Below are positions 1 through 5,024 of a stretch of DNA of 5,042 bases, piece by piece. Source of the stretch: Nitrosarchaeum sp. (GTDB lineage: Archaea > Thermoproteota > Nitrososphaeria > Nitrososphaerales > Nitrosopumilaceae); contig SCUP01000263.1 of assembly GCA_004297665.1 (NCBI GenBank), forward strand, positions 1 through 5,042, in the 5' to 3' direction. How positions within the stretch are numbered: position 1 is the stretch's first letter; the number at the start of each line of letters is the position of its first letter. The position numbers were made by a program, and so were the translations under genes. The notes beneath the pieces were generated by a model. That model saw nothing but the letters and a program-made list of their open reading frames with translations, had not been told where the DNA came from and searched no databases.

Positions 1-309
1 ATTGTTGCAAATGGTTCTACACCGTTAGCAGAAGTATATGACAAAATGTTTCTCACATTACAATCAAAAAGACCAGATATTTTTTTGACATTAACTGATG
101 GAGAACCATCAGATCCAGATGCAGTTCGTATAATGATTAAATCATTGAAAGTTCTTGGAATCAAGATGGTAGCACTAGGTTTGGGATCAAACACAGTTAG
201 AGCAACCATAATTGCAAATAATCTAAGACATTTAGGATATGAGAAGACTTTGGCAGTAAGTAGATTAAATGATATTCCAAGTAAAGTGATAAGAGTTTTA
301 GAAGAATGA
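1..309 (+). CDS. VWA-domain protein, C-terminal fragment
   Basis: The reading frame is open from the first base of the window to a TGA at 307-309, so the 5' part of the gene lies outside; an internal ATG at 46 is not the start. The 102 visible residues are the second half of a von Willebrand factor A fold. The second metal-site (MIDAS) element is NGSTPL with Thr at visible residue 7, and the third is LTDGEPSD with Asp at visible residue 33, followed by the alternating strands and helices of a Rossmann-like domain (KMVALGLG, then IPSKVIRVLEE at the end). The first MIDAS element, DxSxS, would be upstream. VWA proteins of this kind bind Mg2+ and often work with a MoxR-type or chelatase-type AAA ATPase, but no such partner is visible here. 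The domain call is secure; the exact family cannot be decided from this fragment. Confidence 0.85.
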   Translation: MVANGSTPLAEVYDKMFLTLQSKRPDIFLTLTDGEPSDPDAVRIMIKSLKVLGIKMVALGLGSNTVRATIIANNLRHLGYEKTLAVSRLNDIPSKVIRVLEE

Positions 310-315
310 AAACAG

Positions 316-340
316 GTTGTAATAATTTAATACTTACAAC
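316..340. repeat. Perfect 7-bp inverted repeat, 11-nt spacer
   Basis: GTTGTAA at 316-322 and TTACAAC at 334-340 are exact reverse complements around an AT-rich 11-base spacer. It lies 6 bases after the stop of the VWA gene and about 30 bases before the next start codon. No T-run follows the second arm, so it does not look like a classic hairpin terminator; it could be an RNA hairpin at the mRNA 3' end, or an operator for the gene at 372. Chance occurrence in AT-rich DNA is possible. Confidence 0.4.
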
Positions 341-342
341 AA

Positions 343-349
343 GATAAAA
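343..349 (+). promoter_or_regulatory. Possible TATA box for the small secreted protein gene
   Basis: The stretch ATAAAAC within AAGATAAAAC is centred about 26 bases before the GTG at 372, the spacing expected for a leaderless archaeal transcript. The match is weak and the whole gap (310-371) is AT-rich, so the position rather than the sequence is the main support. Confidence 0.3.
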
Positions 350-371
350 CCTAAAAAAGACACAAAAATTT

Positions 372-704
372 GTGAGAGTTTCTTTACTATTGGCAATTCG
401 GGTATTTTCATTATTTGGTACTGCTTATGCTGATACCCACTCAATTACAACACAAGAAATAATTCAAAATGATGAAAAGACAAATAACTTTGTAGATCTT
501 ATCATCGATACAATAAAGTCGATTTTTAATCTAGTGTATAATCTAGAAGACAATCCCAAACTGGAACAATGGGCTAGTCAAGTTATTCAAGATAGAGCTC
601 AAAGAACTGAAGATAAAATCAATTCTAAATTAGGAATAACACAGGACACTTCAAAAATCAAAGTAGAATCAGATAAAATTCTCAATTCTGTAAAAGAACC
701 TTAA
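372..704 (+). CDS. Small predicted secreted helical protein (unknown function)
   Basis: The product is 110 residues. The GTG start at 372 is chosen because it is the only reasonable start after the in-frame TAA at 345-347 and it places a signal-peptide-like segment at the very N terminus: one Arg, a hydrophobic stretch, and a plausible AYA cleavage site after residue 20. The Arg at residue 10 inside the hydrophobic stretch is unusual, so export is a prediction. The mature part (about residues 21-110) is rich in Asp, Glu, Lys, Asn and Gln, has no Cys, and looks entirely helical. It contains a hydrophobic amphipathic helix around FVDLIIDTIKSIFNLVYNL (residues 40-58), which could sit on a membrane or drive oligomerisation. 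I do not recognise the family. It stands alone between gaps of about 62 and 89 bases and is probably transcribed separately. Confidence 0.7.
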   Translation: MRVSLLLAIRVFSLFGTAYADTHSITTQEIIQNDEKTNNFVDLIIDTIKSIFNLVYNLEDNPKLEQWASQVIQDRAQRTEDKINSKLGITQDTSKIKVESDKILNSVKEP

Positions 705-762
705 ATAACATAAATCACTATTTTACATGTCTAGAATTTAACATAAAAAAAAGATTAAAAAC

Positions 763-771
763 TTCTAAATT
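763..771 (+). promoter_or_regulatory. Possible TATA-like element for the rhodanese-MBL gene
   Basis: TTCTAAATT is centred about 27 bases before the ATG at 794. A second candidate, GATTAAAAAC at 753-762, would start transcription about 10 bases before the ATG and leave a short leader containing GTGAG (786-790), which resembles a weak Shine-Dalgarno site. The sequence alone does not decide between them. Confidence 0.3.
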
Positions 772-793
772 CGGTAACAAAACACGTGAGAAT

Positions 794-2203
794 ATGACCA
801 ATACAGAGATAACATCAGAGGAGATCTATGAAAATATTCAAAACAAAGTTCCATTATTAATTTTAGACTTACGAGCCCCAGAGAACTACATGGCAGGACA
901 TATTGAAGGATCTGCAAATGCCAAATGTACCAGTATGCAGCAAAAACAAGCAATCATGTCAAAACTTCCAATGGATCAAAAAATAATTCTTATAGATGAT
1001 GACGGAAATGAAGCATCACAAAATGCTAACATGTTAGCAAGATTTGGTTTTGATGCACATTATCTCAAAAATGGAATAAGAAGTTGGAATAAAACACTGG
1101 TAAAAAGCAAACAAGATACGGTAATTTCAAATGAAAAATTATGGGAGTCTTTGAAGAGTGACAAAGATGTATTTTTACTAGATGTTAGAGAGCCAATGGA
1201 GTTTGCAGAATTTAAAATTCCAGGAGCGATAAATGTTCCATTATCAGAGTTATTTACGTCAAGGGCAGGAGAAAAAATTCCAAAAGATAAGAAGATAGTA
1301 ACCATATGTTCTCATGGAAATAGATCAATGGTAGCTACATTTGCACTTGCACAAAGGGGAATCGAATCTACATCTTTGGAAGGTGGAATGTCTAGGTGGA
1401 ATCAGGTTCTTAATGCAAATACTGCAATTAAAAATGTAGATTTGACAATTATTCAAGTTGAAAAAGTTGGAAAAGGATGTTTATCGCATATTGTGGGATC
1501 TGATGGTCAAGCACTAGTAATTGATCCAAATTACCCACCTTCAAAGTACATTGAATTTGCAGAAAAAGAAGGACTAAAGATCACCAAGGTCATAGATACA
1601 CATCAACATGCAGATCATGTCTCTGCAGCTAAAGAATTAGCAAAAATTACAAATGCAGAGTTGTATTTTAGTGCAAAAGAAGAATACAAAATTGAGCACA
1701 AAAAAGTAGATGATGGAGATGTAATTCATATTGGAAAAAAGCAGGTACGAGTAATACACACTCCTGGACACACTGCAGGAAGCATGACATTTGTAGTTGA
1801 TGATAAATATGCATTTAGTGGCGATACGCTATTTGTAGAGTCTGTTGGAAGACCAGATCTTAGAGATAAGGTAGAGGAATTTGCAAGTGATTTACACGAT
1901 ACTATTCACAAGAAATTATTAAAACTTGAATCAAACACAATGATATTTCCAACTCATCATGGCGAGGGCATAAAATCAACAGAGAATGGGATATTTTACA
2001 CCACACCAGAAATGGCTAAAAAATTAGCGTTGTTAGATTTGAGCAAGGAAGAATTTGTAAATAAAGTTGTCAGTATAACTACTCCCAGACCCATGAATTA
2101 TTCAATTATAATCAAGGTAAATAAGGGAACAATTCCAATTATTGAAGAACAAGTACCAGATTTAGAGATGGGACCAAACAGATGCAGCATACAATCATCT
2201 TAA
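794..2203 (+). CDS. Rhodanese-rhodanese-MBL protein, persulfide dioxygenase/sulfurtransferase-like
   Basis: The 469-residue product has three domains. Rhodanese 1 (about 8-103) keeps the fold signatures LILDLRAPENYMAGHIEGS and GIRSWN, but its active-site loop reads IDDDGNEAS, with Asp68 where the persulfide-forming Cys belongs. Rhodanese 2 (about 110-205) has an intact loop, CSHGNRS, with Cys172. The metallo-beta-lactamase domain (about 215-395) has THQHADH (269-275), HTPGHTAGS with His326, SGDTLF with Asp344, GRPDL (352-356) and PTHHGEG (386-392). GCLSHIVG near its start and the GRPDL segment are typical of the ETHE1/CstB-like group rather than glyoxalase II. In ETHE1 the equivalents of His270, His326 and Asp344 bind the catalytic iron. 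The likely role is cytoplasmic oxidation or transfer of persulfide sulfur. Order is Rhod-Rhod-MBL, unlike CstB, where MBL comes first. A C-terminal extension (400-469) contains RPMNYSIIIKVNKG. Substrate is inferred, since glutathione is not expected in this group. Confidence 0.9.
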   Translation: MTNTEITSEEIYENIQNKVPLLILDLRAPENYMAGHIEGSANAKCTSMQQKQAIMSKLPMDQKIILIDDDGNEASQNANMLARFGFDAHYLKNGIRSWNKTLVKSKQDTVISNEKLWESLKSDKDVFLLDVREPMEFAEFKIPGAINVPLSELFTSRAGEKIPKDKKIVTICSHGNRSMVATFALAQRGIESTSLEGGMSRWNQVLNANTAIKNVDLTIIQVEKVGKGCLSHIVGSDGQALVIDPNYPPSKYIEFAEKEGLKITKVIDTHQHADHVSAAKELAKITNAELYFSAKEEYKIEHKKVDDGDVIHIGKKQVRVIHTPGHTAGSMTFVVDDKYAFSGDTLFVESVGRPDLRDKVEEFASDLHDTIHKKLLKLESNTMIFPTHHGEGIKSTENGIFYTTPEMAKKLALLDLSKEEFVNKVVSITTPRPMNYSIIIKVNKGTIPIIEEQVPDLEMGPNRCSIQSS

Positions 2204-2210
2204 AAATTAA

Positions 2211-2216
2211 TTTTTT
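2211..2216 (+). terminator. Oligo-T tract after the rhodanese-MBL gene
   Basis: Six consecutive T residues begin 8 bases after the stop codon at 2201-2203. Archaeal RNA polymerase terminates at such oligo-T runs without needing a hairpin. The same TTTTTTAAAA stretch (2211-2220) lies about 31 bases before the TTG start of the ASCH gene and could also serve as its TATA element, so both functions may overlap here. Confidence 0.4.
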
Positions 2217-2246
2217 AAAACACTCAGAAACATTAGATGAATTACC

Positions 2247-2702
2247 TTGAAGTGTCTATCAGTATCACAGCCTTTTGCAGATTTAATAATATCTGGAAAA
2301 AAAACAATAGAATTAAGAAATTGGAATACAAATTTTCGTGGTGAATTTTTGATTCATACACCAATCAAAATAAGAACAGAAGATTGTAAGAGATTAAAAA
2401 TTACAAAAAAATTAGTCACTGGTGCAATTATTGGAAAAGCTGAGCTTTATGATGTAAAAAAATATAATTCATCAAAAGAATTAAAAAAAGATCAAAAATT
2501 TCATTTTGCTTCAAAAAAATTTCAAGACAAAACTTTTGGATTCAAGATAAAAAATATCAAACAATTAAGAATACCAATTCCATGGAAAGGACAATTGGGA
2601 TTCTTTGATGTGGAATTACCAAAAACAAGGATCAAAAACAAAGACATTGTAACTGATATTGTAGATGAAGAATATCGCTATCAATGGATTGGACATCATT
2701 AA
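2247..2702 (+). CDS. ASCH-domain protein
   Basis: The 151-residue product is a nearly complete match in layout to a single ASCH domain, a PUA-like beta-barrel that generally binds RNA or modified nucleosides. It opens with KCLSVSQPFADLIISGKK, carrying the family signature GxKxxExR as G17-K19-E22-R24. It continues with GEFLIHTPIKI (32-42), GAIIGKAELYDV and the closing strand PIPWKGQLGFFDVEL, then a charged tail of about 20 residues. The TTG at 2247 must be the start or nearly so: the in-frame TGA at 2238-2240 lies just upstream and the conserved domain begins at residue 2. ASCH members include RNA-binding proteins, nucleases and the YqfB-type N4-acetylcytidine amidohydrolases; the Lys-x-x-Thr pair recalled for YqfB is not present (K19 is followed by E22), so that activity is not supported. 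It lies 43 bases after the sulfur gene and 64 bases before tbp. Confidence 0.85.
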   Translation: MKCLSVSQPFADLIISGKKTIELRNWNTNFRGEFLIHTPIKIRTEDCKRLKITKKLVTGAIIGKAELYDVKKYNSSKELKKDQKFHFASKKFQDKTFGFKIKNIKQLRIPIPWKGQLGFFDVELPKTRIKNKDIVTDIVDEEYRYQWIGHH

Positions 2703-2733
2703 GATCATCAATATTTGAAAAAAATCGGAGTAG

Positions 2734-2743
2734 TATATATAAA
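2734..2743 (+). promoter_or_regulatory. TATA box of the tbp gene
   Basis: TATATATAAA is the best TATA-box match in the window. Its centre is about 28 bases before the ATG at 2767, which places transcription initiation within a few bases of the start codon, giving a leaderless or nearly leaderless mRNA. No clear Shine-Dalgarno site lies just before the ATG, consistent with this. Confidence 0.75.
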
Positions 2744-2760
2744 GGACCTATTTAAAGTCC
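2744..2760. promoter_or_regulatory. Imperfect palindrome between TATA box and tbp start
   Basis: GGACCT (2744-2749) and AAGTCC (2755-2760) pair with one mismatch around the 5-base spacer ATTTA. The element starts right at the end of the TATA box and stops 6 bases before the ATG, overlapping the expected initiation region. A protein bound here would block initiation, so it is a candidate operator. Function is inferred from position and symmetry only. Confidence 0.35.
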
Positions 2761-2766
2761 GTCGAC

Positions 2767-3330
2767 ATGCCTCAAACAAAGCCTATTGTTAGTGTTGAAA
2801 ATGTAGTTGCTTCTGCATCAGTAGACCAAAAAATTGATCTTAACGAAATAACTGAAAAATTTCCAGATACTGAATATCATCCCGAGCAATTTCCAGGATT
2901 GGTCTTTAGATTGCAAAATCCAAGAACTGCAACACTAATTTTTAGAACTGGAAAAATGGTATGTACTGGTGCAAAATCAGAAGATATGGCAATCAAAGCA
3001 GTCAACACAGTAGTTCAAAAGCTACGAAAAGGCAAAATCAAAATCAAAAATGATGCAGTGATCACAGTGCAAAATATTGTAGCAGCAATCAATCTAGGTG
3101 GTAAAATTCACTTAGAAAAAGCAGCCAGAACACTACCAAGAAGCATGTATGAACCTGAACAATTTCCAGGATTAATTCATAGAATGTTAGACCCAAAAAC
3201 AGTCATATTGTTATTTGCCTCAGGAAAGCTAGTTTGTACTGGTGCAAAAAAAGAATCAGACGTATATCGTTCTGTTCATAATTTACATTCATTGTTAGAA
3301 GAAAAAAATCTAATGATATATGATCAGTAA
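2767..3330 (+). CDS. tbp: TATA-box-binding protein (TBP)
   Basis: The 187-residue product is the complete saddle-shaped core of archaeal TBP, which binds the TATA box and recruits TFB and RNA polymerase. Two direct repeats are plain: residues about 7-93 and 98-184. Each carries a PEQFPGL segment (39-45 and 130-136), a strand ending in a Phe (F59, F150), and the hallmark GKxVCTGAK (62-70 and 153-161). F42, F59, F133 and F150 correspond to the four phenylalanines that TBP inserts into the minor groove to kink DNA. The N-terminal extension is only a few residues, and the C terminus ends at IYDQ without the acidic tail found in some archaeal TBPs. The ATG start sits just after a strong TATA box, so the gene may be influenced by its own product. 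The family assignment is certain. Confidence 0.98.
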   Translation: MPQTKPIVSVENVVASASVDQKIDLNEITEKFPDTEYHPEQFPGLVFRLQNPRTATLIFRTGKMVCTGAKSEDMAIKAVNTVVQKLRKGKIKIKNDAVITVQNIVAAINLGGKIHLEKAARTLPRSMYEPEQFPGLIHRMLDPKTVILLFASGKLVCTGAKKESDVYRSVHNLHSLLEEKNLMIYDQ

Positions 3331-3370
3331 AATTCCCATATCCAAATCATTCATAAAAATTTAATCATAA

Positions 3371-3592
3371 TTGACTAAAGATACATTTGAAAAAGAAAAG
3401 AACAGACTTACTCCTGAAGAGGGGTTTGATTTAGTTGGAATAGATTATTTTGCAGATTCTGATAACAAATTGTATCTAGTAGAGCATTTTGAAATGTATC
3501 AAGATGCATTAAATGCAAAAAAAGAACGTAAAAATTCAGAAGAGTATTTTATTTTGTACAAAGGGGCAGGTGGAGAATACCTATGTAGATAG
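3371..3592 (+). CDS. Small conserved-looking protein of unknown function
   Basis: The 73-residue product begins at TTG 3371, directly after an in-frame TAA at 3368-3370, so no earlier start is possible; the first in-frame ATG is about 41 codons later and would remove most of the protein. It is charged and soluble, with no signal peptide or membrane segment. It reads as a helix (TKDTFEKEKNRLTPEEGF), a strand-rich middle (DLVGIDYFADSDNKLYLVEHF), a helix (EMYQDALNAKKERKN) and a final strand pair ending in YKGAGGEYLCR. This alternation and the coding-like residue pattern argue for a real small alpha/beta protein. I do not recognise the family. It lies 40 bases after tbp and 72 bases before the nuclease-like gene; no convincing TATA box is seen at the expected spacing, so it might be co-transcribed with tbp. 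Confidence 0.65.
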   Translation: MTKDTFEKEKNRLTPEEGFDLVGIDYFADSDNKLYLVEHFEMYQDALNAKKERKNSEEYFILYKGAGGEYLCR

Positions 3593-3664
3593 ATTACAAA
3601 AAATAGTACAGCTTCACTTAATTTTACAAACTATCTTATCATTGACCATACAAATTCATATTCA

Positions 3665-4252
3665 GTGACAGATAAAACTACAGATTTAATTGATACATTT
3701 TATGACAAAGAAAAAAACATACAGAATAATTCAAATTCACAACAAATTATTAGAAAGAGTTCTAAAGCAAAATATCAAATTTTTGATGAGATAGAATTTA
3801 CTCGTGGCAGAGAGATACTAGGAGACCTAATCGTTCACGGTATGGTAGCCTCAGGAGGGACAGATATAGACTGGTTAATTGAGCATAATGGTGGTTTTAT
3901 CATCTTGGAATTCAAGGGATTTCATAATGACAAGATCAACATTGCAAAAGGACAGATGATTGCATATGAAAAATTACATGAGAAATTAAATCAGGCCACA
4001 AAATGTTATCTGTATATTGTTGGTTGTGATGATATAGATTTTTCAAATCCGGATGCAACAATTTGGATTTTTGAAATGAAGCAATGGAAAATAGGAGCAA
4101 TTCCAAAAAATACAAGTGATATTTATGGTGATGATTCAGGAAAACAAAACAAGTTCATTGTTTATCGTGAATATATGGAAGAGATTAGCATAGAAAAACT
4201 AAGAGAGATGATTGATTCGCATTGGAAAGAATTTGAAAAAGTTATGTCCTAA
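3665..4252 (+). CDS. Stand-alone PD-(D/E)XK nuclease-like protein
   Basis: The 195-residue product shows the motifs of the PD-(D/E)XK nuclease fold in order: a helix with Glu50 (RGREILGDLIVHG), the acidic strand GGTDIDWLI (Asp67 or Asp69), the metal-binding ExK as LEFKG (Glu82, Lys84), and a downstream QxxxY (Gln97, Tyr101) like that of RecB-family and Cas4-type members. The first 35 residues are polar and probably disordered. No helicase, methylase or Fe-S cysteine cluster is present (the only two Cys are in CYLYIVGC), so it is neither a typical Cas4 nor an evident restriction subunit. It probably acts on DNA, with Mg2+, in repair, recombination or defence. GTG 3665 is preferred because it is the first usual start codon seen after the preceding in-frame TAG. 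Its 3' end overlaps the convergent membrane-protein gene by 11 bases. The fold call is by motif; the substrate is unknown. Confidence 0.7.
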   Translation: MTDKTTDLIDTFYDKEKNIQNNSNSQQIIRKSSKAKYQIFDEIEFTRGREILGDLIVHGMVASGGTDIDWLIEHNGGFIILEFKGFHNDKINIAKGQMIAYEKLHEKLNQATKCYLYIVGCDDIDFSNPDATIWIFEMKQWKIGAIPKNTSDIYGDDSGKQNKFIVYREYMEEISIEKLREMIDSHWKEFEKVMS

Positions 4253-4937
4253 AAGAAAATGTTTTTGATTTTGTTTCTAAATTATTTTCTACTTTTATGG
4301 TAAATGTACCAGATTTATCCCATCCAGAACCTCCAGCTATTGCCAATGTAGAAAATCTACCGTCACTTTTAACAGAGATTTGTTCAGACCAAACTAATTG
4401 ATCTTCTTGATTTTCTATTGAGAGATTTATTTTTCCAGATGCATTTGATGTTCCACTAATTGAAATAATATCACCTTTCTGATATGCAGATAAATCTGTT
4501 TGAATTGAAAGAGTGGAGGATGAGTCCATAGGGATTTGGGAGCTATCAAATTTAATATAAGAAACTCCAGAAAGAGATACACCGATTATAATCATTAGTG
4601 CAAATATTACTCCACTTATACCTAACAACATTTTTGTATTTTTAGATTTCAACTTTACAGTTTGTGGATATATTATTTGTGGAGTTTCGATTTTTTGTTT
4701 TGTAGATATATTTGAAAATGATACATCTGGAATAACAGGTTTTTCTTCGACTGGTTTTTCTTCGACTGGAGGTGCTCTACCAAGATATTTTTCAGCCAAA
4801 TTTCTAACATAGTTTCTCTCGTAGTTGCTAATCACTTCATTATTTTCGCAAGCTCTAAGAATTTGTTTTAGTATACGTTCATCACCTTTTTCTTTATCCA
4901 ATAAATCCTGTACATCATCAATGAGAGGATCAGTCAT
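4242..4937 (-). CDS. Single-pass membrane protein with outer Ig-like beta domain
   Basis: The 231-residue product has three parts. Residues about 5-53 form a charged helical module (GDERILKQILRACENNEVI, then ERNYVRNLAEKYLG). Residues 54-102 are a low-complexity linker with two VEEKP units and a Lys-rich end (KLKSKNTK). A hydrophobic segment at about 103-125 is the single membrane span, and the positive charges before it predict the N terminus inside and the C terminus outside. Residues about 140-231 are beta-rich (KGDIISISGTSNASGKINLSI, later SDGRFSTLAIAGG and GTFTIKVENN), as in the Ig/FnIII-like sandwich domains common on archaeal surface proteins. It has no catalytic motif and may be a sensor or adhesion-type protein linking a cytoplasmic helical module to the surface. 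The ATG at 4937-4935 is supported by a TATA box at the leaderless spacing. The specific function is not recognised. Confidence 0.8.
   Translation of the reverse strand: MTDPLIDDVQDLLDKEKGDERILKQILRACENNEVISNYERNYVRNLAEKYLGRAPPVEEKPVEEKPVIPDVSFSNISTKQKIETPQIIYPQTVKLKSKNTKMLLGISGVIFALMIIIGVSLSGVSYIKFDSSQIPMDSSSTLSIQTDLSAYQKGDIISISGTSNASGKINLSIENQEDQLVWSEQISVKSDGRFSTLAIAGGSGWDKSGTFTIKVENNLETKSKTFSFRT
4262..4276 (+). terminator. T-rich run after the nuclease-like gene
   Basis: T5 at 4262-4266, T4 at 4269-4272 and T3 at 4274-4276 follow the plus-strand stop codon (4250-4252) within 25 bases, suiting oligo-T-dependent archaeal termination. The run lies inside the 3' coding end of the opposing gene, so the two transcripts would be complementary at their ends. 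Confidence 0.4.
4738..4767. repeat. Two-copy perfect 15-bp tandem repeat in coding sequence
   Basis: GGTTTTTCTTCGACT occurs exactly twice in tandem, at 4738-4752 and 4753-4767. On the minus strand it encodes two copies of a VEEKP-type pentapeptide in the linker of the membrane protein. A whole number of codons per unit means copy changes would lengthen or shorten the linker without a frameshift. Confidence 0.9.
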
Positions 4938-4959
4938 GCGTGTTTTATTCTCCTATTAG

Positions 4960-4968
4960 ATTATTTAT
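4960..4968 (-). promoter_or_regulatory. TATA box of the membrane-protein gene
   Basis: On the minus strand this reads ATAAATAAT, centred about 27 bases before the ATG whose first base is 4937. That is the spacing for a leaderless archaeal transcript. An AGGAG (minus strand, 4950-4954) lies 12 bases before the ATG; this is too far to be a typical Shine-Dalgarno site and may be chance. Confidence 0.6.
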
Positions 4969-4991
4969 GAAGTTACCTTGTTTAAGATTAC

Positions 4992-5003
4992 TAAAAATTA
5001 ATA
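4992..5003 (+). promoter_or_regulatory. Possible divergent TATA-like element
   Basis: TAAAAATTAATA is centred about 27 bases before a TTG at 5025 that begins a frame open to the window edge. It would be the promoter of a plus-strand gene divergent from the membrane-protein gene. Support is positional and weak. Confidence 0.25.
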
Positions 5004-5024
5004 CAAACAGGCTCGAATTGTATC

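Noticed and set aside
725..730. ACATGT palindrome in the gap before the rhodanese-MBL gene
   Set aside because: Six-base palindromes are expected by chance and no partner site or extended symmetry is seen.
786..791. GTGAGA shared at 372-377 and 786-791 as a possible common regulatory motif near two starts
   Set aside because: Six bases are too few, and the two copies sit differently: one is the start codon itself, the other lies before the ATG.
765..953. Minus-strand open frame of 62 codons opposite the start of the rhodanese-MBL gene
   Set aside because: It lies antisense to a well-supported gene, has no recognisable domain, and its hydrophobic, Tyr- and Cys-rich composition is what reverse reading of this coding sequence gives.
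1060..1305. Minus-strand open frame of 81 codons inside the rhodanese-MBL gene
   Set aside because: It is antisense to the conserved second rhodanese domain and shows no promoter or domain of its own.
3590..3667. The TAG ending the 73-residue gene is followed by a stop-free stretch in the same frame that runs into the nuclease-like gene, suggesting read-through or a pyrrolysine codon
   Set aside because: The intervening 24 codons look like AT-rich intergenic DNA rather than protein, a GTG start is available at 3665, and nothing suggests pyrrolysine use in this lineage.
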